Shown: one piece after another, positions 1 through 6,891 of the stretch | Position numbering within the stretch: position 1 is the stretch's first letter | Layout of the letters: every line of letters begins with the position of its first letter | NCBI RefSeq assembly: GCF_034931305.1 | Contig: NZ_JAYGHY010000049.1 | Coordinates: forward strand, 1 to 22,008 | Reading direction: 5' to 3' | Source: Cyanobium gracile_A | GTDB lineage: Bacteria; Cyanobacteriota; Cyanobacteriia; PCC-6307; Cyanobiaceae | Length of the DNA: 22,008 nucleotides | Made by a program: the position numbers and the translations under genes | Notes under the pieces: model-generated | What the model was told of the DNA's origin: nothing | The model's database searches: none | What the model saw: only the letters and a program-made list of their open reading frames with translations

Positions 1-3
1 GCC

Positions 4-465
4 TCAGCCGCTTTCGGACTGCCACGGCACCGCCAGCAGCGCCTCCAGCGACTGCCAGCGGCTGCGATCGGGCGTCACGCGGTCACTGAGGCCCACGGCC
101 TGGAGGGCGGCCCCCGCCGCAGCGAAGTCGGCGTCGAGACCCGCGTCCAACGGCAGCAGCAGCACCTGCTGCTCGGCCGGGTCGGCCATCACGCGCAGGT
201 TCAGATCAGAAAGCTCCCGCTCGAAGAACAGCCGCCGCATCCGGGCCGTGAGTGCAGGACCCAGGGCCGCCGCGAACGCCTCCAGGGCTCTGACCTCGCC
301 GGAGCAGCCACAGCTCAGCGCCAGCCAGATCATCAACTTGGCCCAGCTCTCGGCCGTCCACAGGGGCGGGAAGCTCTCGCGATGGCTGCGCACCAGCTCA
401 GCGATCGCGAAGTCGAACAGGGTGCCCTGCAGGGAGGCCACCGATGGCAGGGGTTCCTGATGCAT
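4..465 (-). CDS. conserved hypothetical protein, about 153 aa
   Basis: I do not recognise a family for this protein. It is a soluble-looking alpha/beta protein with no signal peptide or convincing membrane helix. A central Cys-rich patch (LSCGCSG) is its most distinctive feature. A longer reading from an ATG at 492 is possible, but the ATG at 465 has an AGGA Shine-Dalgarno 7 nt upstream and avoids overlap with the divergent gene at 528, so I prefer it. The gap between the two divergent genes is then about 62 bp and must hold both promoters. The gene contains a HIP1 octamer. The stop codon lies 4 bases inside the window, so the gene is complete. Codon use is like the neighbours. Function unknown. 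Confidence 0.7.
   Translation of the reverse strand: MHQEPLPSVASLQGTLFDFAIAELVRSHRESFPPLWTAESWAKLMIWLALSCGCSGEVRALEAFAAALGPALTARMRRLFFERELSDLNLRVMADPAEQQVLLLPLDAGLDADFAAAGAALQAVGLSDRVTPDRSRWQSLEALLAVPWQSESG
401..408. repeat. HIP1 octamer GCGATCGC
   Basis: Perfect copy of the highly iterated palindrome that is abundant in many cyanobacterial genomes. It lies inside the leftmost coding region. It serves here as a taxonomic marker; its function is unsettled. Confidence 0.8.
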
Positions 466-472
466 CCCTCCA

Positions 473-476
473 TCCT
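473..476 (-). promoter_or_regulatory. ribosome binding site deciding the start of the leftmost gene
   Basis: On the minus strand an AGGA stands 7 nt before the ATG at 465. It supports this start over the in-frame ATG at 492. Confidence 0.5.
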
Positions 477-527
477 GACGACCAGGCGGCAAACTGCAGA
501 AGCAACGTCCGTCCCTGGAGACGCCCG

Positions 528-782
528 ATGGCCCTCGATCTGAACGATCCTGAGCTCGAGTTCGCCGATCTCGTCACCGCCTACCAGAGCTGGGTGATGG
601 CCGTGATCAACGACGAGAAGCTGGGGGGCGAGAAGCTCCTCACCGACGACATCGCCGACGACGCCCTCAACGCGATGCGTTTCCTGCCGGACGTGGTGAC
701 CAGCGCCATCGAAACCACCCTGGCGCGGGTCTACGACGTGGACCCCGACGAACTCGCCGAGCTGCTCTACCCGGAGGACTGA
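528..782 (+). CDS. small acidic conserved hypothetical protein, 84 aa
   Basis: An 84-residue, strongly acidic, helical soluble protein without signal peptide. The frame is open from 444, but the ATG at 528 has a GGAG Shine-Dalgarno (517-520) 7 nt upstream and begins the conserved-looking part (MALDLNDPE), so I take it as the start. The sequence resembles small hypotheticals I associate with picocyanobacteria, but no domain name can be given with confidence. It ends in an acidic tail (LLYPED). It is followed after about 57 bp by the lipoprotein gene on the same strand, so co-transcription is possible but not shown. Confidence 0.75.
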   Translation: MALDLNDPELEFADLVTAYQSWVMAVINDEKLGGEKLLTDDIADDALNAMRFLPDVVTSAIETTLARVYDVDPDELAELLYPED

Positions 783-839
783 GCGGCGCGGGCCGCCGCC
801 AGGGGTGCCCTCGGCAGCGAACACCCCTAGCCTCCCGGT

Positions 840-2147
840 GTGATTCCCTTCTGCCGCCGCTCCCTCACCCCACCCGCTCAGGGCCGAAGGACGCTGGCCT
901 GCAAACTGTTGGCCGCCGGGTTGGCCATCCCTCTGGTGGTCTCCCTGGGGGGGTGCCAGCCGAACCGCACCAGGCCCGTGCTGCGCCCCCTCGGGGGCAC
1001 CCTCTACATCGCCGTGGGGGTCAGCCAGGACGACATTGACTTCGAGCTACAGAAGGAGGTGAGGCAGCGCACGGCCGAACTCCAGGCCACGTTCCGCGCC
1101 CTCCAGCCGAAGGTGCGCCTCCAGGTGCAGGTCTTTGCTGAGCAAAGCCTGCGCAATGAACTCCGGATCCGCAACCGAACGGGCCTGAGTCCCGACCTGC
1201 TGCTGGTGAACCAGGCCACGGCCCGGGAGCTGGCCAGCGACCGGCTGATCAGCACCGTGAGGGTCCCGGCGGTGGTGCTCGATCAGCTGGATCCCGGCTC
1301 GGTGCAGAGGGTGCGGCGCCAGGATGGAAGCCTGATCGGCATCCCCATGGAGCTGCAGCCCCAGGTGGCCTGCTTCGATCGGCGCCGCATCAAGCGCAGC
1401 CCCGCGAACCTCGATGAGCTGCTGGCATTCAGCGCCAAGGGAATGGAGGTGGGCTTCTCCCTCGATGCGATGAATCTGGCCTGGACCCTGGGTCCGCTTG
1501 GGGCGATCAACGCGGTGAGCGACCTGCTGGCGGGGGAGCCAGCCACGCCGATGAGCCGACAGAGCCTGAATGGCTGGCTGCAGTGGCTGCGCCAGGCGGA
1601 CGGGCAACAGCACGTCACCGTGTTTCCCTCCGAAACGGAGCTGCTGAAGGCACTGATCGGGGGTTCCCTCGACTGGATTCCCTGCCGCAGCATCAACATC
1701 ACCCGGCTGCGATCACGCCTGGGCCAGAACCTGGGGGTGGCGGCCCTGCCCTCCGGGCCCTTCGGCGAGGCCAGCCCGATCACCCGGGAGCGGGTGCTCT
1801 CGTTCGGCGTCAATTCCAGTCCCGAGCAACGCCAGCTCGCCCTGGCCCTGGCCCGGTTCGCCGTCAGTCCCCTGCACCAGCGGGACCTGGTCCTGCGCAA
1901 CAAGTACGTGCTGCCGGTGAACCTGGAGATTGCTCCGCCGGTGCAGAGTTCCTCCGTGGTCGCGGCCATGGTGGAGGGGCGCGACCAGAGCCTGCGAAGC
2001 GCCACGACCCGCCTGGATCAGGGCAGCAGCGAGAGCCAACGGGAGGGCTGGCAGGCGCTGCTCACCCGCTACCTCTTTGATGACCTGAGCCAGAAGGACG
2101 CCCTTGAGGGGCTGATCACCCTCCTGAGTGGCGGGAGGCAGCGATGA
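840..2147 (+). CDS. solute-binding lipoprotein (ABC family 1-like)
   Basis: A 435-residue exported lipoprotein. Residues 1-38 form a signal peptide with a basic n-region, a hydrophobic core at about 23-36 and the lipobox LGGC, so Cys39 should be acylated. The remainder has the layout of extracellular solute-binding proteins: an N-terminal beta-rich start (TLYIAVGV), a DLLLVN strand that in this family follows the ligand-site helix, an IPMELQP segment and a helical C-terminus. The ligand cannot be read from sequence. Translation starts at GTG 840; a TAG at 828 in the same frame excludes an earlier start, and no Shine-Dalgarno is visible. The stop overlaps the ATG of the MscS-type gene by 4 nt, so the two are translated together. 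No ABC permease or ATPase is adjacent. Confidence 0.8.
   Translation: MIPFCRRSLTPPAQGRRTLACKLLAAGLAIPLVVSLGGCQPNRTRPVLRPLGGTLYIAVGVSQDDIDFELQKEVRQRTAELQATFRALQPKVRLQVQVFAEQSLRNELRIRNRTGLSPDLLLVNQATARELASDRLISTVRVPAVVLDQLDPGSVQRVRRQDGSLIGIPMELQPQVACFDRRRIKRSPANLDELLAFSAKGMEVGFSLDAMNLAWTLGPLGAINAVSDLLAGEPATPMSRQSLNGWLQWLRQADGQQHVTVFPSETELLKALIGGSLDWIPCRSINITRLRSRLGQNLGVAALPSGPFGEASPITRERVLSFGVNSSPEQRQLALALARFAVSPLHQRDLVLRNKYVLPVNLEIAPPVQSSSVVAAMVEGRDQSLRSATTRLDQGSSESQREGWQALLTRYLFDDLSQKDALEGLITLLSGGRQR
2133..2138 (+). promoter_or_regulatory. strong ribosome binding site for the MscS-type gene
   Basis: GGGAGG ends 5 nt before the ATG at 2144, inside the 3' end of the lipoprotein gene. It fixes the start and shows independent initiation on a coupled message. 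Confidence 0.7.
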
Positions 2148-3376
2148 ACCTGTTGCTGCAGGAGATCATCGGCTGGTTGGGCTACCTGCAGCGCAACGAG
2201 GTGCGCCTTCAGTTGCTGCTGCTGGCGGTGGTGTTCCTCGGCCATCGTGCCCTGCGCGGCCGGCTGGCCCGCCGCTTTCCCCTGGCAGGGCGACCGGAGG
2301 CGGTGATCCCCGTCCTGCTGAGCCTGCTGTCCCTGTCGTTGGGGCTCGGTGGCCTCCCCTATGGCCTGGTGCTGCTGGGGCTGCTGCTGTACCTGGGCTG
2401 GCTTGGCCTGGGAGGCCTGCACCTGCTGCTGGGCCGCTTCATCCAACCCGAACCGATGCGGCTGCTGGAGACGCGCCTGATCCGCCCGGCGTACCTGTTG
2501 GGCGCCGCATTGCTGGTGATCCGGGTGTTCGACAACCCCCAGGATCTGGCCATCATCCCGATCGGCGAGTGGTTCGGATCGTCGGTGAACCTGGGAAGCC
2601 TTCTGCTGGCGGTGGTGATCGTGTACGTGCTGGCCATGGGCACGGGACCACCGGCCCAGGGGATGGCCTGGCTGGTGCAGCGCAGCGTGGGCATCAGCAA
2701 CGGCAGCCGCCGGGCTCTGGCCCTGATGATCCGCTATGTGGCGGTGGCGATCGGGATCGTCTGGGCCCTCGATCATGTGGGCTTCAATCGCACCGCGATC
2801 CTGGCGGTCGCCGGCGGCCTTTCGGTGGGCCTGGGCTTCGGCATCAAGGAAGTCTTCTCCAATTTTGTCAGTGGTCTGTGGCTGCTGTTCGAGGGTTCCG
2901 TGCGGCCTGGGGAGGTGCTCTTCATCGACGGCGATCCGTGCGAGGTGCGCAGCCTCGGCCTGCGGGCCGCCGTGCTCTGGCGCGACCGGGACAATGCCGA
3001 ACTGGTGATCCCCAACCAGACGTTCTTCACCACCACCACCGTCACCTACACCGGCAGCGACACCATGCGACGCAGCCAGGTGCTGGTGGGTGCGGCCTAT
3101 CGCCACGATCCCGCCGAAGTGCTCGCCCTGCTGGAAGCCACGGCCCGCAGCCTGCCCAGGGTGCTGGACAAACCCGCACCGAAGGGTCTGCTGCTCCGCT
3201 ATGGCGATTCCTCCATCGACTACGCCCTGCGCTTCTGGATCGCCAATCCCATGGATAACGTCTCGATCTGCAGCGAGGTGCAGGCCGGAATCTGGCAGGC
3301 CTTCCGGGAGCGAGGCATCGAGATCCCCTTCCCGCAGCAGGTGCAGTATCGGGTGGAGGGTCCACCGAAGAGCTGA
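2144..3376 (+). CDS. MscS-family mechanosensitive ion channel
   Basis: A 410-residue inner-membrane protein with several hydrophobic helices over residues 1-220. The hallmark MscS block follows: a glycine-rich pore helix at about 223-232 (GLSVGLGFG), then KEVFSNFVSG and the start of the beta domain (VRPGEVLFIDG). The conserved IPNQTFF motif sits at about residue 290, and an alpha/beta C-terminal domain ends near PFPQQ. The family forms heptameric channels gated by membrane tension or small ligands and releases solutes during hypo-osmotic shock. The ATG overlaps the lipoprotein stop as ATGA with a strong Shine-Dalgarno, so the pair is an operon. Extra N-terminal helices make it longer than E. 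coli MscS (286 aa) and closer to YbdG/YnaI-sized members. Osmotic, solute-gated or nutrient-linked roles are all possible. Confidence 0.88.
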   Translation: MNLLLQEIIGWLGYLQRNEVRLQLLLLAVVFLGHRALRGRLARRFPLAGRPEAVIPVLLSLLSLSLGLGGLPYGLVLLGLLLYLGWLGLGGLHLLLGRFIQPEPMRLLETRLIRPAYLLGAALLVIRVFDNPQDLAIIPIGEWFGSSVNLGSLLLAVVIVYVLAMGTGPPAQGMAWLVQRSVGISNGSRRALALMIRYVAVAIGIVWALDHVGFNRTAILAVAGGLSVGLGFGIKEVFSNFVSGLWLLFEGSVRPGEVLFIDGDPCEVRSLGLRAAVLWRDRDNAELVIPNQTFFTTTTVTYTGSDTMRRSQVLVGAAYRHDPAEVLALLEATARSLPRVLDKPAPKGLLLRYGDSSIDYALRFWIANPMDNVSICSEVQAGIWQAFRERGIEIPFPQQVQYRVEGPPKS

Positions 3377-3582
3377 AGGCTGCATGCCCTGCCACAGCCC
3401 CAGGGCCATGGACTGCAGCTCTCCGCGCTGCCGGGGATGGCGGGCTCAAGGTTAGCCCATGCTGCCGGATTGCGTCCCTACGGCCATGGCCAGCGAGCGG
3501 TGGTGAGAGTACAGCCGCCGACACGAGAGCAGCGGCAATGAATAGGGACGGAGGGCGGGGAAAGCCGCACCTGGCCCAACTG

Positions 3583-3590
3583 GCGATCGC
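3583..3590. repeat. HIP1 octamer GCGATCGC
   Basis: Perfect HIP1 palindrome in the intergenic region upstream of the cyAbrB gene, close to the proposed promoter. Confidence 0.8.
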
Positions 3591-3602
3591 AGGCCCAAGT
3601 TG

Positions 3603-3620
3603 TACAATTTCGCCTAATAC
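3603..3620 (+). promoter_or_regulatory. candidate promoter -10 elements of the cyAbrB gene
   Basis: Two -10-like hexamers lie in a short AT-rich patch: TACAAT (3603-3608) and TAATAC (3615-3620), 17-34 nt before the ATG at 3637. Neither has a good -35 box at 16-18 nt, so the call rests on -10 resemblance and position only. Confidence 0.3.
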
Positions 3621-3636
3621 CAACCGCCATTGCATC

Positions 3637-4005
3637 ATGCTCAAAGGTGCCGATCTGCTCGCCAAGGTGAAAGAGCTGGGAGACGCTTCAAAATCGGATC
3701 TGGTCCGCAGCTGCGGCTACGTGAGCACCAAGAAGGACGGCAATGAACGGCTGAACTTCACGGCGTTCTACGAAGCGCTTCTCGATGCCAAGGGGATCAA
3801 CCTCGGCGACGGCGTGGGCAAGGCGGCCACCAAGGCCGGCCGTAAACTCGGCTATACCGCCAAGGTTCAGTTCAACGGCAACCTGCTGGTGGGCAAGGCC
3901 TACACCGCCATGCTGGGCCTCGAGCCGGGCGACGAATTCGAGATCAAGCTGGGTCGCAAGGCGATTCGCCTGGTGCCGGTGGGCGGCTCCGACGACGACG
4001 AGTGA
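3637..4005 (+). CDS. cyAbrB-type AbrB-family transcriptional regulator
   Basis: A 122-residue DNA-binding protein of the cyanobacterial AbrB (cyAbrB) type. The N-terminal part (MLKGADLLAKVKEL to about residue 60) is the cyanobacteria-specific region, with the KSDLVRSCGY segment typical of the family. The C-terminal part (about 65-115) is the swapped-hairpin AbrB domain, seen in GNLLVGKAYT and LEPGDEFEIKLGRKAIRL. It ends in an acidic tail. In Synechocystis, cyAbrB proteins influence carbon/nitrogen balance genes; the role here is inferred from family. The frame is open upstream, but this ATG begins the conserved sequence. No Shine-Dalgarno is visible and the gene appears monocistronic. This is the clearest taxonomic marker in the window. 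Confidence 0.9.
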   Translation: MLKGADLLAKVKELGDASKSDLVRSCGYVSTKKDGNERLNFTAFYEALLDAKGINLGDGVGKAATKAGRKLGYTAKVQFNGNLLVGKAYTAMLGLEPGDEFEIKLGRKAIRLVPVGGSDDDE

Positions 4006-4129
4006 ACCGATCGTGAACCGCTGCTGGCTTGTGACGGAATGTGCAGGCCTGCGCTGTAGCCGTTACTGCTGATCTAGAACGATCTTGTGGAGCAGGGAGA
4101 CCGATCAACTCCCCACTGCTTTCGCAAAG

Positions 4130-4160
4130 TAACCCCCTTGGGCCCGCCCTGAGGGGGTTA
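4130..4160. terminator. perfect 9-bp inverted repeat, possible terminator
   Basis: TAACCCCCT (4130-4138) pairs perfectly with AGGGGGTTA (4152-4160) around a 13-nt loop that is itself GC-rich. It lies 125 nt after the cyAbrB stop. There is no long T run on the plus strand, so it may be a weak terminator, a processing site or a binding palindrome. Confidence 0.4.
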
Positions 4161-4274
4161 CGCATTTGTGGGGACGGAACGGCCACCATGTGCCTTGGAA
4201 TGCACACCAAGGGGGTTTCCGTCAATCAATCTGCAACCTTCTGTTACGTTTAGGACTGATGCGTGGTCTGACCC

Positions 4275-4487
4275 ATGCCTTACCCCTCCACCCATTCCTC
4301 CGCAGCTCCCCACCCTGGCGGCTTCGTACAGCTGAGCAGCCGCCAGGGCGGCACCTACCAGGTCATCAGCATCGACGAAGAAACCGATAGCTGCTGGGTG
4401 CGGCGCTGGCCCCTGACTCGCCACGGATCCCCCGCCTTCTCCGTGGCCCTGCCGGACCTCCGTCCCCTGCAGACGACGGGCCGCTGA
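4275..4487 (+). CDS. small conserved cyanobacterial hypothetical protein, 70 aa
   Basis: A 70-residue soluble protein with a compact beta-rich core: FVQLSSRQGG, TYQVISIDEE, then CWVRRWPL and a basic C-terminus. The pattern (a Gly-Thr-Tyr turn followed by an acidic strand and CWVRRWP) looks like a small conserved cyanobacterial protein, but I cannot name its family or function. The first 13 residues are low-complexity and the true start may be slightly downstream, though no other ATG is available. No Shine-Dalgarno is evident. The next small gene starts 34 nt downstream on the same strand. Confidence 0.6.
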   Translation: MPYPSTHSSAAPHPGGFVQLSSRQGGTYQVISIDEETDSCWVRRWPLTRHGSPAFSVALPDLRPLQTTGR

Positions 4488-4510
4488 ACCTTTTCCCCTT
4501 GCCCTGAAAC

Positions 4511-4514
4511 GGAG
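4511..4514 (+). promoter_or_regulatory. ribosome binding site of a 38-aa gene
   Basis: GGAG stands 7 nt before the ATG at 4522. It is the main evidence that this very short frame is translated. Confidence 0.5.
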
Positions 4515-4521
4515 CACTCCA

Positions 4522-4638
4522 ATGATCCCGATGGGTTTCGTCGTCACCTCACGCCTCTTTTGCCGGGCCGGTCGCCTGGTGCTGCTGGCGGCTTCCCTGG
4601 CCCTGGTCGGCGAGGCCCTGGCCCACGCGGCCTCCTGA
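4522..4638 (+). CDS. 38-aa hydrophobic small protein or secreted peptide
   Basis: A short frame encoding a signal-peptide-like or single-membrane-span peptide. It has an N-terminal segment with three Arg and one Cys up to residue 18, a hydrophobic core at about 19-30 (LVLLAASLALVG) and a short tail ending HAAS. It has a good Shine-Dalgarno (GGAG, 7 nt spacing) and stops 38 nt before the ABC permease start, so it probably shares its transcript. If cleaved after an AxA-type site almost nothing would remain, so a membrane small protein is more likely than a secreted one. Its low complexity means chance cannot be excluded. Confidence 0.45.
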   Translation: MIPMGFVVTSRLFCRAGRLVLLAASLALVGEALAHAAS

Positions 4639-4676
4639 CGGCAGGGGAGCCCGGGCAGCCTGGGTACCCTGAGCCG

Positions 4677-5534
4677 ATGACGCTGGACATGACGGAGGGA
4701 TCGACCCTGGTGGACCTGCTGCAGCTGCCGTTCATGCAGCGGGCCCTCCTCGGCGGGCTGTTGAGCGGCGCCCTCGGCGGCGTGCTCGGCAGTTTCGCGG
4801 TGCTGCGCCAGCTCTCCTTCTTCAGTGACGCCCTGGGCCATTCCGCCCTGCTCGGCATCACGCTGGGAATCCTGCTGGGCATCGATCCCACCCTGGTGCT
4901 GATCCCCTTTGCGGTGCTCTTCGCTCTGATGACCAACCAGCTGGTGCAACGCAGCCGCCTGCCGGCGGATGCCCTGCTGAACATCGTCTACTCCTCGTCA
5001 CTGGCCATGGCCGTGGTGGCCCTGAGCCTGCTGCGGGTCTACAAGGGCGGCATTCAGCAGCTGCTCTTCGGCGACATCCTGGGAGTCACCTGGCTCGACC
5101 TCAGCCTGATCGGGGTCCTGCTGGTCGTCACCACCGGCTACCTCGCCCTCACCCGGCGCGACCAGGTGCTGCTCACCCTCGACGAACCGCTCGCCCGTTC
5201 CCGGGGGGTCGCCGTCTCCCTGCACCGGCTGCTGTTTCTGATCCTGCTGGCCGTGGTGGTGGCCATCTCCGTCAAGGCGGTGGGGGTGCTGCTGATCAGC
5301 GCCTTTGTGGTCATCCCCGCCTGCGCCTCTCGCCTGGTGAGCCGCCGCTTCGACACCTATGTGGTCCTGGCCGCCGGGCTGGGGGCCGCCTGTGCCGTGC
5401 TGGGCCTGCTGCTCTCGGCCGCCTTCGCCCTGCCGTCGGGCCCGAGCGTGGTGATCGCCCAGCTGGTGGGCTTCCTTACCGCCCTGGCACTGGCTCCATT
5501 CCGGGGAATGGCGGCGCCAGGTGGCCGGTCTTGA
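4677..5534 (+). CDS. metal ABC transporter permease, ABC-3 family (ZnuB/MntB-like)
   Basis: A 285-residue integral membrane protein with about eight hydrophobic helices, the usual size of ABC-3 permeases that import Zn, Mn or Fe. Family landmarks are the N-terminal segment LGSFAVLRQLSFFSDALGHSAL, the GDILGV turn at about 140 after the QQLLFG segment, and the late SVKAVGVLLISAFVVIPA helix. The metal cannot be assigned from sequence. The start at 4677 is chosen because the frame upstream is Pro/Gly/Arg-rich and not protein-like; an ATG at 4689 is an alternative. No ATPase or binding-protein gene accompanies it in the window, so they must lie elsewhere. Its last 59 nt overlap the end of the convergent cupin gene. 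Confidence 0.88.
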   Translation: MTLDMTEGSTLVDLLQLPFMQRALLGGLLSGALGGVLGSFAVLRQLSFFSDALGHSALLGITLGILLGIDPTLVLIPFAVLFALMTNQLVQRSRLPADALLNIVYSSSLAMAVVALSLLRVYKGGIQQLLFGDILGVTWLDLSLIGVLLVVTTGYLALTRRDQVLLTLDEPLARSRGVAVSLHRLLFLILLAVVVAISVKAVGVLLISAFVVIPACASRLVSRRFDTYVVLAAGLGAACAVLGLLLSAAFALPSGPSVVIAQLVGFLTALALAPFRGMAAPGGRS

Positions 5535-6186
5535 CCCAGATCAGGCAACCGCTTTGGCTGAAGGGCGCATGGCGGCTACCGGGTGGGTTGCGCAACCAGG
5601 TGCCCGCCGGATAGGCACCCTGTTCGTCCTCGAACACCCCGTCGAGCACGAAGATCTCCTCGCCCCCGAGATGGGCGTGGAGATGGAAGCGGGTGTCCGG
5701 CTGCCAGAGCACCAGGGCCACCTGTTCGCTCCCGAAGCCGTGCAGGGGCAACACGGTGAGGCCTGCGACCAGACCAGGCACGAAGGCTGAGCGCCGGGTG
5801 TCGATCACGACCCGCGTCTGGTCGGCGGGATCCATCTGCCGCAGTTTCACCAGAATGGTGCAACCGGTTGCACTGAAGGGGGCATGGGCGGAGCCGACCG
5901 GGTTGCGCACGTAGGTGCCCGGGCCGTAGTCGCCGTGCTCGTCGGAAAAGACACCCTCCAGCACAAGGAACTCTTCGCCACCGCCGTGGTGATGGGGGGA
6001 AAAGCGGCTGGCGGGGGCATAGCGGACCAGCGAGGTGGCCCGGGCGACCTCGCCGCCGTCGCGCTCCAGCAGGCGCCGCTCCACCCCGGCCAGGGGCGAC
6101 GGGAGCCAGGGCAGAAGGTCGCTATGGAGAACGGCACGCCGGCTGAGATCGGCATGGAGCTTGGTAAGGGATGGGGAGATCGACAT
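5476..6186 (-). CDS. ChrR-like double-cupin protein of the sigma/anti-sigma operon
   Basis: A 236-residue cytoplasmic protein made of two cupin domains. The first (about 55-115) carries SPHHHGGGEEFLVLEG and a later GSAHAPFS. The second (about 160-220) carries HLHAHLGGEEIFVLDG and GSRHAPFS. His and Glu in these positions bind a metal in cupins, so two metal sites are plausible. The ChrR cupin family is linked to ECF sigma factors; in Rhodobacter ChrR a zinc anti-sigma domain is fused to a cupin and responds to singlet oxygen. Here the cupin stands alone, 3 nt downstream of a separate membrane anti-sigma gene, so it is probably a sensor or modulator for that pair. Its 3' end overlaps the convergent ABC permease gene by 59 nt. 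Confidence 0.85.
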   Translation of the reverse strand: MSISPSLTKLHADLSRRAVLHSDLLPWLPSPLAGVERRLLERDGGEVARATSLVRYAPASRFSPHHHGGGEEFLVLEGVFSDEHGDYGPGTYVRNPVGSAHAPFSATGCTILVKLRQMDPADQTRVVIDTRRSAFVPGLVAGLTVLPLHGFGSEQVALVLWQPDTRFHLHAHLGGEEIFVLDGVFEDEQGAYPAGTWLRNPPGSRHAPFSQSGCLIWVKTGHLAPPFPGMEPVPGR

Positions 6187-6189
6187 CGC

Positions 6190-6891
6190 TCAGATGGAAC
6201 TGGTGAGCACCACAGGGCCGCTGGGCGCCTGGCTGGTGGGGTCGCCCTCGATGCTGACGCTGACGCTGGTGGCCTGGCTGGTGGGGGCGAGGGGGATGGG
6301 CATGGCCACCTGCCCGCTGGCATTGGGGACGAAATGCACGCAACCGACGGTCCGCCCGGCCACGCTGGCCCAGAGCCGGTAGGTGTGGTGGGGCGGCAGC
6401 GGCGGCAGGTCGTTGAGCATCAGCATGTTGTGGGTGGGGTTACCGGTGACCAGCACCTCCCCCGAAGCCCGCTGGCCGGGTTGCACCGCCAGAAGGGGCA
6501 TCATCCGCCTTTGGCTCACGGGTGCCGGCGCCAGCTGGCGCTGCAGAACGGCCAGTTGCTGACGGGTCTGGTGCAGCTCACCGCCCAGCAGCAGCAGGCC
6601 GGTGGCCAGCAACGCAGGCATCAGCCAGGGCCAGCGTGGCTCGGGCTGAGGGCGGTGTTGCAGGAGGCGCCGGCGCAGGCCGGCGGGAGGCAGCGCCGTG
6701 GCCGGCAGCGCCAGGGGCAGCAGTTCCAGGGTGGTGCTGAACTCCTTGAGGCGGCCACGCAGTTCTGGGCGCTCCCGCAGCAGGACGGACAGCTGCTCCC
6801 GCTCCTCCTCCTCCAGATCCCCCAAGGCATGGCCGGCCAGAAGGGCGTCGATGCCGGAGAAGCCGGGTGTGGTCGTGGCGTGGGTGTTCAT
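6190..6891 (-). CDS. membrane anti-sigma factor, RskA-like (copy 1)
   Basis: A 233-residue single-pass membrane protein. The N-terminal cytoplasmic domain (about 12-62) has the anti-sigma pattern AGHALGDLEEEE followed by a leucine-rich helix. A membrane helix lies at about 88-105, then a Gln-rich coiled coil (LHQTRQQLAVLQRQL), then a beta-rich exported domain (about 135-233) with the RskA-type segments VTGNP, LPPLPPHHTYRLW and VGCVHFVPN. The zinc-binding HxxxCxxC of ZAS domains is absent, as in RskA. Its ATG overlaps the sigma factor stop (ATGA), the usual arrangement for a cognate pair. A close paralogue lies at 10538-11266. Signal input is probably extracytoplasmic, perhaps through regulated proteolysis. 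Confidence 0.88.
   Translation of the reverse strand: MNTHATTTPGFSGIDALLAGHALGDLEEEEREQLSVLLRERPELRGRLKEFSTTLELLPLALPATALPPAGLRRRLLQHRPQPEPRWPWLMPALLATGLLLLGGELHQTRQQLAVLQRQLAPAPVSQRRMMPLLAVQPGQRASGEVLVTGNPTHNMLMLNDLPPLPPHHTYRLWASVAGRTVGCVHFVPNASGQVAMPIPLAPTSQATSVSVSIEGDPTSQAPSGPVVLTSSI

Noticed and set aside
333..824. Long minus-strand frame opposite the 84-aa gene
   Set aside because: It is antisense to two better supported genes, low in family-like features and explained by high GC at third positions.
2069..3409. 446-codon minus-strand frame under the MscS gene
   Set aside because: It is rich in Gln, His and Gly, as expected of the antisense of a GC-rich membrane gene, with no domain. 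The plus strand has a clear MscS family match.
3442..3458. Hairpin GGGCT/AGCCC after the MscS gene
   Set aside because: The stem is only 5 bp with a 7-nt loop and no T run; such a match is expected by chance at this GC content.
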